Part shown: positions 11,241-22,365 of the stretch, in pieces
Position numbering within the stretch: position 1 is the first letter of the stretch
Layout of the letters: each line of letters opens with the position of its first letter
Assembly (NCBI GenBank): GCA_027484145.1
Contig: JAIXUH010000007.1
Location: 1 to 64,000, forward strand
Direction: 5' to 3'
DNA: 64,000 nucleotides
DNA from: Rhodobacter sp.
GTDB lineage: Bacteria; Pseudomonadota; Alphaproteobacteria; Rhodobacterales; Rhodobacteraceae
Position numbers and translations under genes: made by a program
Notes under the pieces: model-generated
Told to the model about the DNA's origin: nothing
Databases searched by the model: none
What the model saw: the letters and a program-made list of their open reading frames with translations, nothing else

Positions 11241-11288
11241 ACGCTCCGTTGGGTTATCCCCGTCACGCCAGGAAGCCGTTGTGACGGT
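11241..11288 (-). promoter_or_regulatory. SAM/SAH riboswitch in metK leader
   Basis: Reverse complement reads CCGTCACAACGGCTTCCTGGCGTGACGG-GGATAACCC-AACGGAGCG, ending at the metK ribosome binding site. Stem CCGTCAC/GTGACGG and the CAACGGCUUCCUGGCG loop match my recollection of the SAM/SAH riboswitch consensus. Confidence 0.88.
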
Positions 11289-11323
11289 TTATCCGTGTCC
11301 CCTAGCGTTGCGTCACACGAACG

Positions 11324-12817
11324 TCAAGAAGCCATGGGTCTGGGTCGCAAGAGAGCCAGCAGACCGAGACCCAGAATCATCGCCCAAGCCCAAAGGTCGC
11401 CAGAGCGGGCATAGGGCGTGGGCGACAGCCCCGGCGGCAGGCCTTGCACATCCAGAAAGCTCGCCTCGCCAAAGGGCAGGCGCTGGTTGACGCGGCCAAA
11501 AGGATCAATCACCGCCGTGATGCCGGTATTGCCGACACGCACCAGCGGCAGGCCCATTTCGATGGCGCGCAACCGTGACAGTTGGAAGTGCTGGAACGGC
11601 CCGGTCAGGGTGCCGAACCACGCGTCATTGGTGATCTGCAGCATCCAGTCGGGGCGTTCGCTGGCCGCGCGCGGGATGCCGGGAAACACCGCCTCATAGC
11701 AGATCAGCGGCAGAACCTTGCCGATCTTTGGACCAAGGTTCAGGATCTGCGGCCCGGTGCCCGCCGAATAGCCATTGCCCACCTGAGCCGCAAAGGCGCC
11801 GATGCCGAACCAATCCTGCATCAGATCGCCCAAGGGCATGTATTCGCCAAAGGGCACGAGGTGGTGCTTGTCATAGGTGTGGCTGACCTCTCCTTGCCCT
11901 TCGATTACGCGAAGGCTGTTCCAGCCACGATCCCCCTCAACCCGCTGAATCCCCAAGGCGACGGGGTTGCCGCCCGCGGCATCAGCCACGATGCCGGCCA
12001 CTTCGGGGGCGTACTCCAGCAGATAAGGCACGGCGGTTTCCGGCCAGATCGTAAGGTCAGCCGGAGTGCCGGCGCGCGTGAAATCCAGTTGGCGCTGAAA
12101 CAAGCTGCGCGCCTGATCGGGGTCCCATTTCAGATGCTGCTCGGCATTGGGCTGCACCAGGCGCAAGGACACATCGCGCAGCGGCAGGTCGGCCCCGGCG
12201 CTGCGCCACATGCCAAAGCCCAGTGTGCAGATAATCAGAACCGACGCCGCAGCAGTGCCCCACCGCAGATGGATCAGCGGCAGTGTGGCCAAAACAAGGG
12301 TCAGCACCGTCAACCCGGTGGCCCCGACGATGGCCACCAGTTGTTCCACGGGCGACCCCAGCCACAGATGCCCCAGTTGCGCCCAGGGAAAGCCGGTGAA
12401 CACATGGCCGCGCGCCAGTTCCACGGCGGCCAGCAGCGCCGCCAGACCGAACACCCGGTGGCGAAACCGCACCGCAAGCGCCGAGGCCGCGGCCCAGAAC
12501 AGGCCCAGACCAAAGGCCATCATCGGCAGCGCAAAGGGCGCCATCCAGCCATAGGCCCATGGATCAACAAAGAACGGCGACACGATCCAGTTCAGGTAGG
12601 CCGCGAAATACCCCGCCCCCACGAACCAGCCCGCCCAGAAACCGCCCGCCACGGTGGCAGGCCGTGTCATGCGGAACATCGCCCAGACCAGTGCCGGAAA
12701 GGCCAGATACCATGCCAGAAGCGGCGCTTGCGACAGGGCTATTGCCGCCCCTGCCAAGGCATCAACCCCGGCGTTGCGCCAACCCGGAAAACCGGCCGAA
12801 CGTCTGACAGGCGTCAA
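11324..12817 (-). CDS. lnt: apolipoprotein N-acyltransferase
   Basis: ..GFPWAQLGHLW..; ..TIWPETAVPYLL..; ..HLVPFGEYMPLGDL..; ..ICYEAVFP..; ..ITNDAWFG.. (Lnt/nitrilase motifs). Confidence 0.96.
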   Translation of the reverse strand: MTPVRRSAGFPGWRNAGVDALAGAAIALSQAPLLAWYLAFPALVWAMFRMTRPATVAGGFWAGWFVGAGYFAAYLNWIVSPFFVDPWAYGWMAPFALPMMAFGLGLFWAAASALAVRFRHRVFGLAALLAAVELARGHVFTGFPWAQLGHLWLGSPVEQLVAIVGATGLTVLTLVLATLPLIHLRWGTAAASVLIICTLGFGMWRSAGADLPLRDVSLRLVQPNAEQHLKWDPDQARSLFQRQLDFTRAGTPADLTIWPETAVPYLLEYAPEVAGIVADAAGGNPVALGIQRVEGDRGWNSLRVIEGQGEVSHTYDKHHLVPFGEYMPLGDLMQDWFGIGAFAAQVGNGYSAGTGPQILNLGPKIGKVLPLICYEAVFPGIPRAASERPDWMLQITNDAWFGTLTGPFQHFQLSRLRAIEMGLPLVRVGNTGITAVIDPFGRVNQRLPFGEASFLDVQGLPPGLSPTPYARSGDLWAWAMILGLGLLALLRPRPMAS

Positions 12818-13734
12818 GATGCGACGTCGTCCTGCTGAGCGACCGGGTCGGTGCCGCCCGGAAGCCGCACGCGCAACCGCTTGATCCGGCGCGGATCGGC
12901 ATCGACCACCTCGAATTCGACGCCGCTTTCGTGGGTGACGATCTCGCCCCGCGATGGCACCCGGCCCGTGCGCAAGAACACGATGCCACCCAGCGTGTCG
13001 ATCTCTTCGTCATCCTCGCCAATCCGCAGCGACATGCCGATGGCACGTTCGAATTCATCCAGCGGCACCGTGGATTGCGCCAGAAACACGCCAGGCTTTT
13101 CCTCTTTCCACAAAGCACCTTCGTCTTCGTCGTGCTCGTCCTCGATCTCGCCGATCACGGTTTCGATCAGGTCTTCGATGGTGACAAGGCCATCGACCCC
13201 GCCATATTCATCAATGACAAGCGCCATGTGCACGCGTTCGCGCTGCATCTTTTGCAGCAACACACCAATCGGCATGGAGGGCGGCGCATACAGCAGGGGG
13301 CGCAGCAGTTTGCGCAGCGAAAACCGCCCCGTCGCGCCAAAGCCATGCTGCAAGGCAAGGTCTTTCAGCAGTACAAGGCCCTGTGGATGGTCCATCGTGC
13401 CCTTGTAAACCGGAATTCGGGAAAACCCATGTTCGCGAAACACCGCGACCAGTTCATCGCGGCCGATGTCCAAGGGAACGGCGATGACTTCGGCCTTTGG
13501 CACGGCCACGTCGTCCACCCGCATCCGCCGCAGGTTGCCCAGACCGGGAACTGAAGCGCTGCCGGGCGAATCAGCCGCACTTTGCGTGCCCCCGCTGTCT
13601 TTGGCGTTGGAATCAGACCCTGAAAATGCGCCGAACAGACGGCCCAGAAATCCTCGCTGGGGTGGTTCCGCGTCTTCTTGGGTCATGCTTTGCGCGCTTT
13701 GCGCGGCGCTAGACCCGTCGCTGCTACTGCCCAT
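12814..13734 (-). CDS. CBS-domain hemolysin/CorC-family protein
   Basis: ..RMRVDDVAVPKAEVIAVPLDIGRDELVAVFREHGFSRIPVYKGTMDHPQGLVLLKDL..; ..LVIDEYGGVDGLVTIEDLIETVIGEIEDEHDEDE.. Confidence 0.92.
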   Translation of the reverse strand: MGSSSDGSSAAQSAQSMTQEDAEPPQRGFLGRLFGAFSGSDSNAKDSGGTQSAADSPGSASVPGLGNLRRMRVDDVAVPKAEVIAVPLDIGRDELVAVFREHGFSRIPVYKGTMDHPQGLVLLKDLALQHGFGATGRFSLRKLLRPLLYAPPSMPIGVLLQKMQRERVHMALVIDEYGGVDGLVTIEDLIETVIGEIEDEHDEDEGALWKEEKPGVFLAQSTVPLDEFERAIGMSLRIGEDDEEIDTLGGIVFLRTGRVPSRGEIVTHESGVEFEVVDADPRRIKRLRVRLPGGTDPVAQQDDVAS

Positions 13735-13775
13735 CTTTCCTTTTCCGACAATGCACCCAACCTTTGGGCGCGGTT

Positions 13776-14279
13776 TCAGTATGGGTCATCAACCCCAAGA
13801 ATGGCAAGTATTGCCACTTCATGCGTCTCCATGATGACGGCATCTTGCTCGGTCACATGGTCAAAGCCCAGCAAATGCAGAAATCCATGCACGACAAGGT
13901 GCGTCACATGGTCTGCCATCGGCTTTTCCGCCACCTTCGCCTCGGCTTCGCAGGTCTCATAGGCAATCGCGATATCGCCCAGTTCTTCGGGCATCTCGGC
14001 GCTGCCAGCCACGGGCATGTCCGGCGACTGGCCCGGTTCTTCGGGCGCGCGTTCCTCGGATGGCCAGCTCAGCACATTCGTCGGCTGCGGCTTGCCGCGG
14101 AAATCGGCGTTCAACTCGGCAATGCGCGCGTCATCGCAGCCCATCAGGCAGAGGGTAAAGCCAACCTGCGCAAGGCCAAGGTGTGACAGGGCCGCGCGCA
14201 CGGCCCGGTCAGACAATGCCTCCAGCCCGAAACTGGCCCAGCGGTCATCTTCGATGATGCAGTCAACTAGCGGTTCCAT
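13776..14279 (-). CDS. ybeY: endoribonuclease/rRNA maturation factor YbeY
   Basis: ..DVLSWPS region and ..HLVVHGFLHLLGFDH.. (HxxxHxxxxxH zinc motif). Confidence 0.95.
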   Translation of the reverse strand: MEPLVDCIIEDDRWASFGLEALSDRAVRAALSHLGLAQVGFTLCLMGCDDARIAELNADFRGKPQPTNVLSWPSEERAPEEPGQSPDMPVAGSAEMPEELGDIAIAYETCEAEAKVAEKPMADHVTHLVVHGFLHLLGFDHVTEQDAVIMETHEVAILAILGVDDPY

Positions 14280-14404
14280 GGGTGCGCCCTATCGCAGCCA
14301 GCCCGAATTCGCAATTGGCGCAGAGGTATCGGTCCGCCAAAGCGGTGCACAAATGCAAATGGCCGGATCAGATGCGACCCGGCCATCAGTGTTTCGGGCA
14401 GCGA

Positions 14405-15412
<1,008 letters not shown>

Positions 15413-15593
15413 GGAGGTCTCCTTCTGTCTAGGGACTGTATGAAGTGTGCGCCCGGTCACATGATCTGGCAAGCGTCGATTTGGTATGCTGCAGAGTTTG
15501 CATCGCGCGATGGCACAGCAATGTGACAGGTGCAAAGAAATGCGGCAGCGGCCGTTTTGCCTTTTGATCAGATAAGGTCGGCGGACCGAATGA

Positions 15594-15624
15594 AAAGGGG
15601 CCGCAGGTTTCCCTGCAGCCCCTT
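15594..15624 (-). terminator. intrinsic terminator downstream of the 15651-16040 gene
   Basis: Reverse complement AAGGGGCTGCAGGgaaaCCTGCGGCCCCTTTT. Confidence 0.8.
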
Positions 15625-15650
15625 GAATGTGCTGTGCCGATGGCTGGCAA

Positions 15651-16040
15651 TCAGTTGGCTTGGCGGCGCACCACGGTGCGGATGCCATGGCCCGAAACGC
15701 GGTCCTGAATCCCTTCGGTGCCGGTCTGATAGTTCTTCAGAACAGTGCCGGGCGGATACAGGTTGTTGCAGATCGGCAGTCCCGTTGCCGGGTCATAGCG
15801 CGGCGAGGAATAGCCTTCCAGACCGTCATCCATGATCCAGTTCTGGCAGCCATCGGGGTCATAGGCGATGGCGGCGGTACCGTTCAGCAGCACGCCGGTA
15901 TCGCGCCCCTGATCCTGCCCCGTCGCAATGACCGAGTCTGCGCCGCGATAGCGTTCGGTGCCTTCAAAGCTTTCGCCGACACAACCGCTCAGGCCAAAGG
16001 CGGCAACGAGGGCCGCACCAATTTTGAATGTGCTGGTCAT
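15651..16040 (-). CDS. hypothetical lipoprotein with a GLEGY-type Cys module
   Basis: MTSTFKIGAALVAAFGLSGCVGES (lipobox LSGC); DPDGCQNWIMDDGLEGYSSPRYDPATGLPIC. Confidence 0.65.
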   Translation of the reverse strand: MTSTFKIGAALVAAFGLSGCVGESFEGTERYRGADSVIATGQDQGRDTGVLLNGTAAIAYDPDGCQNWIMDDGLEGYSSPRYDPATGLPICNNLYPPGTVLKNYQTGTEGIQDRVSGHGIRTVVRRQAN

Positions 16041-16045
16041 GTCCC

Positions 16046-16615
16046 TCACCACCTGTAGCAAATGACTTCGACGCGGCGATTCTTCTGCATGCCGGCCGCC
16101 GTGGAGTTTGACGCGACGGGCTCACGCTCGCCAAAGCCAAGCTCACGCTCAACCGTGCCACCCACCGAACGCGCCACGTTGGCAACCGCACGGGCGCGGT
16201 TCTTGGACAGGCGCATGTTGTATTCATCCGATGCGCGGCTGTCGGTGTGGCCATAGATCGCGTAGCCAAAAGCGCCCGCCTGCTGGAAGAACGACTTCAG
16301 CCGCGACCGGCCAGAAGCCGTCAGGGTTGCGCTGTCAGTGGCAAACAGCGTGTCGGTGTTTTCAACAAGGCAGGTGTTCTTTTTCAGGCAGACGGGTTTG
16401 CCGTTGTGCGGGTTCCGGCGCGGCACCATGTAGCCTTCAAGGCCACCATCCGCCCACCAGTGCATGCAGCCGTCATCATCGACCCATACACCCCATTCAA
16501 TCTTTCCGGTGACCTCGGGTGCAGATTGCGCCATTGCGCCCGTCGCGACCGACAGACCTACCGCAAGCGCCGCCCCCCCAAGGATCATCCGCAATGCTTT
16601 GGAAAAAAGTTCCAC
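16046..16615 (-). CDS. OmpA-family outer membrane/periplasmic protein
   Basis: Signal peptide; C-terminal ..IYGHTDSRASDEYNMRLSKNRARAVANVARSVGGTVERELGFGEREPVASNSTAAGMQKNRRVEV (OmpA C-like). Confidence 0.88.
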   Translation of the reverse strand: MELFSKALRMILGGAALAVGLSVATGAMAQSAPEVTGKIEWGVWVDDDGCMHWWADGGLEGYMVPRRNPHNGKPVCLKKNTCLVENTDTLFATDSATLTASGRSRLKSFFQQAGAFGYAIYGHTDSRASDEYNMRLSKNRARAVANVARSVGGTVERELGFGEREPVASNSTAAGMQKNRRVEVICYRW

Positions 16616-16823
16616 AGCCGCAGCCCCCTTCTTTGTGACTTATTCGAGCAGACTTATGGCCGACAGGATTGCCGTCGAGAAAATGTGAAGTAAAGCGAAA
16701 TCTGAACAATTCAGGGCATTTAAATGGCAACTCGGCGCCGCCCCAGATCAGATTACAGGCCCCGGCACGGGTATCGTTTCCAATTGGGAAACGCAAAATC
16801 CATAAGACCGTTGCCTGTGGATA

Positions 16824-18134
16824 TCACGAAATCCTGACCGCCGACAAAGAGTTGGAACCCGAAGCTAACACCCTGACGCGGACCAGTTCGCCCACTTTGC
16901 CGACGGGATCGTCCACGTGAACAGCATGAAGGTGATCAGATTTGCCGACCATCTGGCCCGGCTGCCGACCTGATTTTTCATACAGGACGCCCACATCGCG
17001 GCCGACCATGGCTTGCTGTCCGGCGCGCTGCTGTTCGGTGATCAGCGTTTGCAAAACTTGCAGCCGTTCATCCGCGACCGCAGCCTCGACCGGGGCCTTT
17101 TCCGCCGCGGGTGTGCCCGGACGCGCCGAATACTTGAAGGTAAAGGCCTGCCCGAAGCCGACCTGCCGGATCAGATCCAGCGTATCGAAAAAATCGGCAT
17201 CCGATTCACCGGGGAAGCCAACGATAAAATCCGAGCTGAGCAAAAGATCAGGCCGCACGGACCGGAACCGATCAATCAGTCGCAGGTATTGGTCGCGCGT
17301 GTGCTTGCGGTTCATCGCTTTTAACACCGCATCGCTGCCCGACTGCACCGGAAGATGCAGATAGGGCATCAGTTGCGGCACATCGCCATGCGCGGCAATC
17401 AGGTCATCATCCATGTCATTGGGGTGGCTGGTCATGTAACGGATGCGGTCCAGACCGTCGACATCCGCAAGCGCCCTGATCAGGCGGCCCAAAGTCCATG
17501 CGCCCCCCACTCCCTCGCCATGATAGCCGTTGACGTTCTGGCCCAGCAGCGTGATCTCGCGCACCCCGCGCGACACCAGATCGCGCGCCTCACTCAGAAT
17601 GCGGGCCACCGGGCGGCTGACCTCGGCCCCGCGGGTATAGGGCACGACGCAAAAGGCGCAGAACTTGTCGCAGCCTTCCTGCACCGTCAGAAACGCCGTC
17701 GGCCCGCGCAGCGCACGGCGTTCGGGCAGATGGTCGAACTTGTCTTCGGGCGGGAAATCGGTGTCGACCTGCGGCCCCTTGGCGCGCACAAGCGCCGGAA
17801 GCCGATGATAGGCCTGCGGGCCGACCACGATATCGACCAAGGGCATGCGGCGCTGAATCTCGGCCCCTTCGGCCTGCGCCACGCAGCCAGCGACGCCGAT
17901 CTTCAGGTCAGGCCGCGCGTCTTTCAGCGGGCGAAGGCGGCCAAGGTCGGAAAACAGCTTTTCGCTGGCCTTTTCGCGGATGTGGCAGGTGTTCAAAAGC
18001 ACCATGTCGGCATCTTCGACCACCTCGGTCGTGACATAGCCTTCGGCGCCCATGGCCTCGGCCATCCGCTCACTGTCGTAGACGTTCATCTGGCAACCAT
18101 AGGTCTTGATGAACAGCTTCTTTGGTTCCGACAT
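16824..18134 (-). CDS. miaB: tRNA-2-methylthio-N6-dimethylallyladenosine synthase
   Basis: ..[21 protein letters not shown]..; ..[19 protein letters not shown]..; radical SAM CxxxCxxC, TRAM-like C-terminus. Confidence 0.97.
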   Translation of the reverse strand: MSEPKKLFIKTYGCQMNVYDSERMAEAMGAEGYVTTEVVEDADMVLLNTCHIREKASEKLFSDLGRLRPLKDARPDLKIGVAGCVAQAEGAEIQRRMPLVDIVVGPQAYHRLPALVRAKGPQVDTDFPPEDKFDHLPERRALRGPTAFLTVQEGCDKFCAFCVVPYTRGAEVSRPVARILSEARDLVSRGVREITLLGQNVNGYHGEGVGGAWTLGRLIRALADVDGLDRIRYMTSHPNDMDDDLIAAHGDVPQLMPYLHLPVQSGSDAVLKAMNRKHTRDQYLRLIDRFRSVRPDLLLSSDFIVGFPGESDADFFDTLDLIRQVGFGQAFTFKYSARPGTPAAEKAPVEAAVADERLQVLQTLITEQQRAGQQAMVGRDVGVLYEKSGRQPGQMVGKSDHLHAVHVDDPVGKVGELVRVRVLASGSNSLSAVRIS

Positions 18135-18205
18135 CGGCGTCACCCCGTTGGATCAGCGCCGGGTTCTACACGACCCCGCCCCCGCCTGCAACGCAGGGGC
18201 TGCGC

Positions 18206-18625
18206 TCAGGCGCCATCCACCACAATGCCGGGCGCATCGCGGGCGAACTGGGGCTGGTCGGGCGGGACGGTGTAGAAGCACCCCATGTCCGCCACAAAGA
18301 TATGCGCGCCCGGTCGCAGCGGGGTGCCATCGTCAAACGCCCCGGCAAGGATCGCCACATTGGCCTCGGTTTCGGCCTTCCAGAACAGCGCACTGCCACA
18401 GGTGCCGCAAAATCCGCGCCGCGCAAAGGCCGATGACGCATACCAGCGCAACGTGTCCGCCGTTTCCAGCGTCAGACTGTCCCACGGCACAGAGGTCGCC
18501 GCATAGTAAAGCCCGGTCTGGCGGCGGCATTGGCTGCAATGGCAAAAGATCACCTCGCGCAGCGGCGCTTCGGTATGGAACCGGACCGCGCCACACAGAC
18601 ATCCGCCTTTGCTGACATCGCTCAT
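18206..18625 (-). CDS. GFA family protein (zinc-binding, glutathione-dependent formaldehyde-activating-like)
   Basis: MSDVSKGGCLCGAVRFHTEAPLREVIFCHCSQCRRQTG...; ..RRGFCGTCGSALFWK... Confidence 0.9.
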   Translation of the reverse strand: MSDVSKGGCLCGAVRFHTEAPLREVIFCHCSQCRRQTGLYYAATSVPWDSLTLETADTLRWYASSAFARRGFCGTCGSALFWKAETEANVAILAGAFDDGTPLRPGAHIFVADMGCFYTVPPDQPQFARDAPGIVVDGA

Positions 18626-18789
18626 CGCCGCCCCTTCCCTTCGGCCCCCGCAGACCGCCACTGTGACAGTCCCGCCTGCCCTGCCCCACCTAACGGCGAC
18701 CCTTGCCCCACCACCCGCGACATGGGCTTGCAACTGCGCCCCGCATGGCTGATTCTGTGGCCAAGCCACCAACAGGATGCGTCCGCCCG

Positions 18790-19659
18790 ATGCGCTATAC
18801 CTCATTGACCGAGTTTCTGACCACGGCCAAGCCTGCCCTTGCCAAGGGTCCGGTTGCTCTTGTGATGGCCGAGGATGACGTCGAGGTGGACACCACCCTG
18901 CGCCACCATCAGACGGCGGGGTTTCGCGAGGTTGTGCTGCTGGCCCCGCCCGAGATTGTGCTGCCGGAAAAGATCGACGCAACCGTGCATCGGGTGAACC
19001 ATGACGTGCATGCCGAAGGCGCGCTGGTTGACGCAGTCAACCGGGTGATCGAGGCCGCGCCCGGCATCTGGCTGTTTTACTGCTACAACGCCGAGTATCT
19101 GTTCCACCCGTTTTGCGAAACGCGCAACGTCCGCGAACTGGTGGCCTTTCACACCGAAGAGCGGCGCGAGGCGCTGCTGACCTATGTCATCGACCTCTAT
19201 GCCGGGGATCTGAACCAGCACCCCAATGCGGTATCGCTGGAAGATGCGCATCTGGACAAGTCGGGCTATTACGCGCTTGGCCGCCCGGATGTCGCCAATC
19301 ACAATCATCCGCGCGAACGCCAGCTTGAGTTCTTTGGCGGCCTGCGGTGGCGGTTCGAAGAGCACGTCTTTCCCCATCGCCGCAAGATTGACCGCATCTG
19401 CCTGTTCCGCACCAAGCCGGGCCTGAAGCTGCGCGCCGATTACACGCTGTCGGATGAAGAGATGAACACCTATGCCTGCCCGTGGCACAACAACATTACC
19501 ACGGCCTTGGCGTCATTTCGCACCGCCAAGGCCCTGCGCACCAACCCCGGTTCGCGGTTTGACATCCGCGATTTCCGCTGGCGCAATTCGACGCCGTTTC
19601 AATGGCATTCGCAGCAGTTGATGGACCTTGGCCTTATGGAGCCGGGCCAGTGGTTCTGA
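18790..19659 (+). CDS. glycosyltransferase family 2-like protein
   Basis: MRYTSLTEFLTTAKPALAKGPVALVMAEDDVEVDTTLRHHQTAGFREVVLLAPP...; reminiscent of rhodobacterial GT2-like proteins. Confidence 0.5.
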   Translation: MRYTSLTEFLTTAKPALAKGPVALVMAEDDVEVDTTLRHHQTAGFREVVLLAPPEIVLPEKIDATVHRVNHDVHAEGALVDAVNRVIEAAPGIWLFYCYNAEYLFHPFCETRNVRELVAFHTEERREALLTYVIDLYAGDLNQHPNAVSLEDAHLDKSGYYALGRPDVANHNHPRERQLEFFGGLRWRFEEHVFPHRRKIDRICLFRTKPGLKLRADYTLSDEEMNTYACPWHNNITTALASFRTAKALRTNPGSRFDIRDFRWRNSTPFQWHSQQLMDLGLMEPGQWF

Positions 19660-19675
19660 CCCTACCGCGCGCGGT

Positions 19676-20467
19676 TCAGGCCGCGTGCGCGCCTGCCGCA
19701 AGGGCCGCGACATTCGCCAGCACTTCGGCCACGGGCTTGCCTTCGCCGATGTCTTTCACGATGGCAGACCCCACAACGCAGCCATCGGCCACGCCCGCAA
19801 TCGCTTTGGCCTGTTCCGGCTTTGTGATGCCAAAGCCCACGATCACCGGCAGGTCGGTGCTCGCCTTGATCCGCGCCACTTCGGGGGCCACGTCCCCGGC
19901 CTGCGCCGCAGCAGCGCCCGTGATTCCCGTGATCGACACGTAATAGACAAAGCCGCTGGTGTTCTGCAGCACCTTGGGCAGACGCTTGGCATCAGTTGTC
20001 GGCGTGGCAAGACGGATGAAGTTCAGCCCGGCCTTTTGCGCGGGGATGCACAATTCGCTGTCCTCTTCCGGCGGCAGGTCAACGACGATCAGACCGTCAA
20101 TCCCCGCCGCAACTGCATCGGCCAGAAACAGGTCCACGCCGCGCGAATAAATCGGGTTGTAATAGCCCATCATCACGATCGGCGTCACCGCGTCATCCTT
20201 GCGGAAGTCACGGACCATTTGCAGTGTCTTTTCCAGCGTCTGCCCGCCTTCCAGCGCGCGTTGCCCTGCCAGTTGAATGGTCGAGCCATCGGCCATCGGG
20301 TCGGTGAAGGGCATGCCCAACTCGATGATATCCACGCCCGCCGCAGGCAGGCCCTTCATCACCGCAAGCGAGGTGGCAACATCCGGATCACCCGCCATGA
20401 TGTAGGACACGAACGCCTTCTTTCCCTGCGAACGCAGCCGCGCGAAGGTGTCGTCAATTCTGGTCAT
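19676..20467 (-). CDS. trpA: tryptophan synthase alpha subunit
   Basis: ..[57 protein letters not shown].. Confidence 0.97.
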   Translation of the reverse strand: MTRIDDTFARLRSQGKKAFVSYIMAGDPDVATSLAVMKGLPAAGVDIIELGMPFTDPMADGSTIQLAGQRALEGGQTLEKTLQMVRDFRKDDAVTPIVMMGYYNPIYSRGVDLFLADAVAAGIDGLIVVDLPPEEDSELCIPAQKAGLNFIRLATPTTDAKRLPKVLQNTSGFVYYVSITGITGAAAAQAGDVAPEVARIKASTDLPVIVGFGITKPEQAKAIAGVADGCVVGSAIVKDIGEGKPVAEVLANVAALAAGAHAA

Positions 20468-20548
20468 GGCGTGATCTTTCCGTCCCTGTGATATCGTCCC
20501 GACGCATCGCACGGGACCGCAGGGAAAATCAATGGCGCAGGTGACGGA

Positions 20549-20962
20549 TCATGCCTCAGGGCCCGGCGTCGTCACCATCCATGATGTGCCAAAGCGGTCT
20601 GTCAGCATCCCGAAGCCCGTGGCCCAGAATGTGGCCCCATAGGGCATCAGGACGGTGCCCCCTGCGGCAAGGGCATCAAACACCCGCTGACCGCTGGCCA
20701 CGTCAGGCACGGTATGGCTGATCGTGACGCTGGCCTGCGGCACACCTTCCATACCGGGCGGATAGTCCGAGGCCATCAGCACCCGCCCATCCACGGTGAA
20801 AGACGCATGCATCACCAGATAGGATACAGCCATTTCGGGCGAGGGATCAGGCGCCTCGGAATACCGCATCATCATCATGTCCGTCGCCCCGAACAGTGCG
20901 GCATAGGCCGCCATCGCCTCGGCGCAGTTGCCCTGAAAGTGCAGATAGGGATCAAAAGCCAT
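20549..20962 (-). CDS. VOC family protein (PhnB-like)
   Basis: MAFDPYLHFQGNCAEAMAAYAALFGATDMMMMRYSEAP..; ..VFDALAAGGTVLMPYGATFWATGFGMLTDRFGTSWMV. Confidence 0.88.
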   Translation of the reverse strand: MAFDPYLHFQGNCAEAMAAYAALFGATDMMMMRYSEAPDPSPEMAVSYLVMHASFTVDGRVLMASDYPPGMEGVPQASVTISHTVPDVASGQRVFDALAAGGTVLMPYGATFWATGFGMLTDRFGTSWMVTTPGPEA

Positions 20963-21070
20963 CATCACCTCCTTTGTTTTGCCGATGATGGACCAAGAAG
21001 TGAGTCGGGCATAGCTTGATAACCCGCCCTGCCCCGCATAGAAGCGGCGCGTTCGCCAAGGGAGAGTCCG

Positions 21071-22168
21071 ATGGGTTTCAAGATGGGTATCGTGGGTCTG
21101 CCGAATGTCGGCAAGTCGACCCTGTTCAACGCGCTGACCCGCACCGCCGCCGCGCAGGCCGCGAACTTTCCCTTCTGCACGATCGAGCCGAACGTGGGCG
21201 AAGTGGCCGTGCCTGATGCGCGGCTGGACAAACTCGCCGCCATTGCAGGCAGCAAGCAGATCATCCCCACCCGGATGACCTTTGTCGACATCGCCGGTCT
21301 GGTGCGGGGCGCGTCAAAGGGTGAGGGCTTGGGCAACCAGTTCCTCGCCAACATCCGCGAATGCGACGCCATCGCCCATGTGCTGCGCTGCTTTGAAGAC
21401 GGCGACATCACTCATGTCGAGGGCCGCATCGACCCCGTGGCCGATGCCGAGACCATCGAGACGGAACTGATGCTGGCCGATCTGGAATCGATCGAGCGCC
21501 GCCTTGCCAACCTCGCCAAAAAGCTGCGCGGCGGCGATCAGGACACGCTGGATCAAGACCGCCTGCTGAAAGCCGCCCTTGCCGCGCTCAGCGACGGCAA
21601 ACCCGCCCGCACGGTGAAGATCGCGGCCGAGGATGACCGGCAGTGGCGGATGCTGCAGCTTTTGACCGCAAAGCCGGTGCTGTTCGTCTGCAACGTCGAG
21701 GAATCCTGCGCCGCCAACGGCAACAGCCAATCCGCCCGCGTGGCCGAGATGGCCGCCAAACAAGGCGCGGCATCGGTGGTCATCTCGGCCCGGATCGAGG
21801 AGGAAATCTCGCAACTCGCCGCCGATGAGGCCGCGATGTTTTTGGAGGAGATGGGCCTGCAGGAACCGGGGCTGGACCGCCTGATCAAGGCGGGCTACGC
21901 GCTGCTGGGCCTGCGGACCTATTTCACCGTCGGCCCCAAGGAGGCCCGCGCCTGGACGATCGAGGCGGGTTGGCTGGCCCCCCGCGCGGCAGGCGTGATC
22001 CACGGCGATTTCGAGAAAGGCTTCATCCGGTCGGAAACCATCGCCTATGAGGACTATATCGCCGGAAATGGCGAGGTGGGGGCCAAGGAAGCCGGCAAGT
22101 TCCGCGTCGAGGGCAAGACCTATGAGGTCAAGGACGGCGACGTGCTGCACTTCCTGTTCTCGGGCTGA
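21071..22168 (+). CDS. ychF: redox-regulated ATPase/GTP-binding protein YchF
   Basis: MGFKMGIVGLPNVGKSTLFNALTRTAAAQAANFPFCTIEPNVGEVAVPD.. Confidence 0.97.
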   Translation: MGFKMGIVGLPNVGKSTLFNALTRTAAAQAANFPFCTIEPNVGEVAVPDARLDKLAAIAGSKQIIPTRMTFVDIAGLVRGASKGEGLGNQFLANIRECDAIAHVLRCFEDGDITHVEGRIDPVADAETIETELMLADLESIERRLANLAKKLRGGDQDTLDQDRLLKAALAALSDGKPARTVKIAAEDDRQWRMLQLLTAKPVLFVCNVEESCAANGNSQSARVAEMAAKQGAASVVISARIEEEISQLAADEAAMFLEEMGLQEPGLDRLIKAGYALLGLRTYFTVGPKEARAWTIEAGWLAPRAAGVIHGDFEKGFIRSETIAYEDYIAGNGEVGAKEAGKFRVEGKTYEVKDGDVLHFLFSG

Positions 22169-22185
22169 TGTCCCTGCGTGGGACA
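22169..22185. repeat. palindrome copy 2: TGTCCCTGCGTGGGACA immediately after the ychF stop
   Basis: Identical 17-mer to 4939-4955; 6-bp arms, 5-nt loop. Confidence 0.8.
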
Positions 22186-22365
22186 CCTTTCCTATCGTTT
22201 TGAAACAATCGGTTACGGTTTCGGATTAACCGTTTGTTGATGATTGGGGCGGATGGCGGCCCCACACCCTCTCCCTCCCCACAAGGGGTAGGGAAGCGCG
22301 CTTGGGCAGCGTTAAGCGGATCTGGCCGCGTCGATCAGGGCCTTCAGGCGGTCACATTCGGCAAG

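Noticed and set aside
10150-11490. 446-aa plus-strand ORF
   Set aside because: Antisense to metK and its riboswitch leader.
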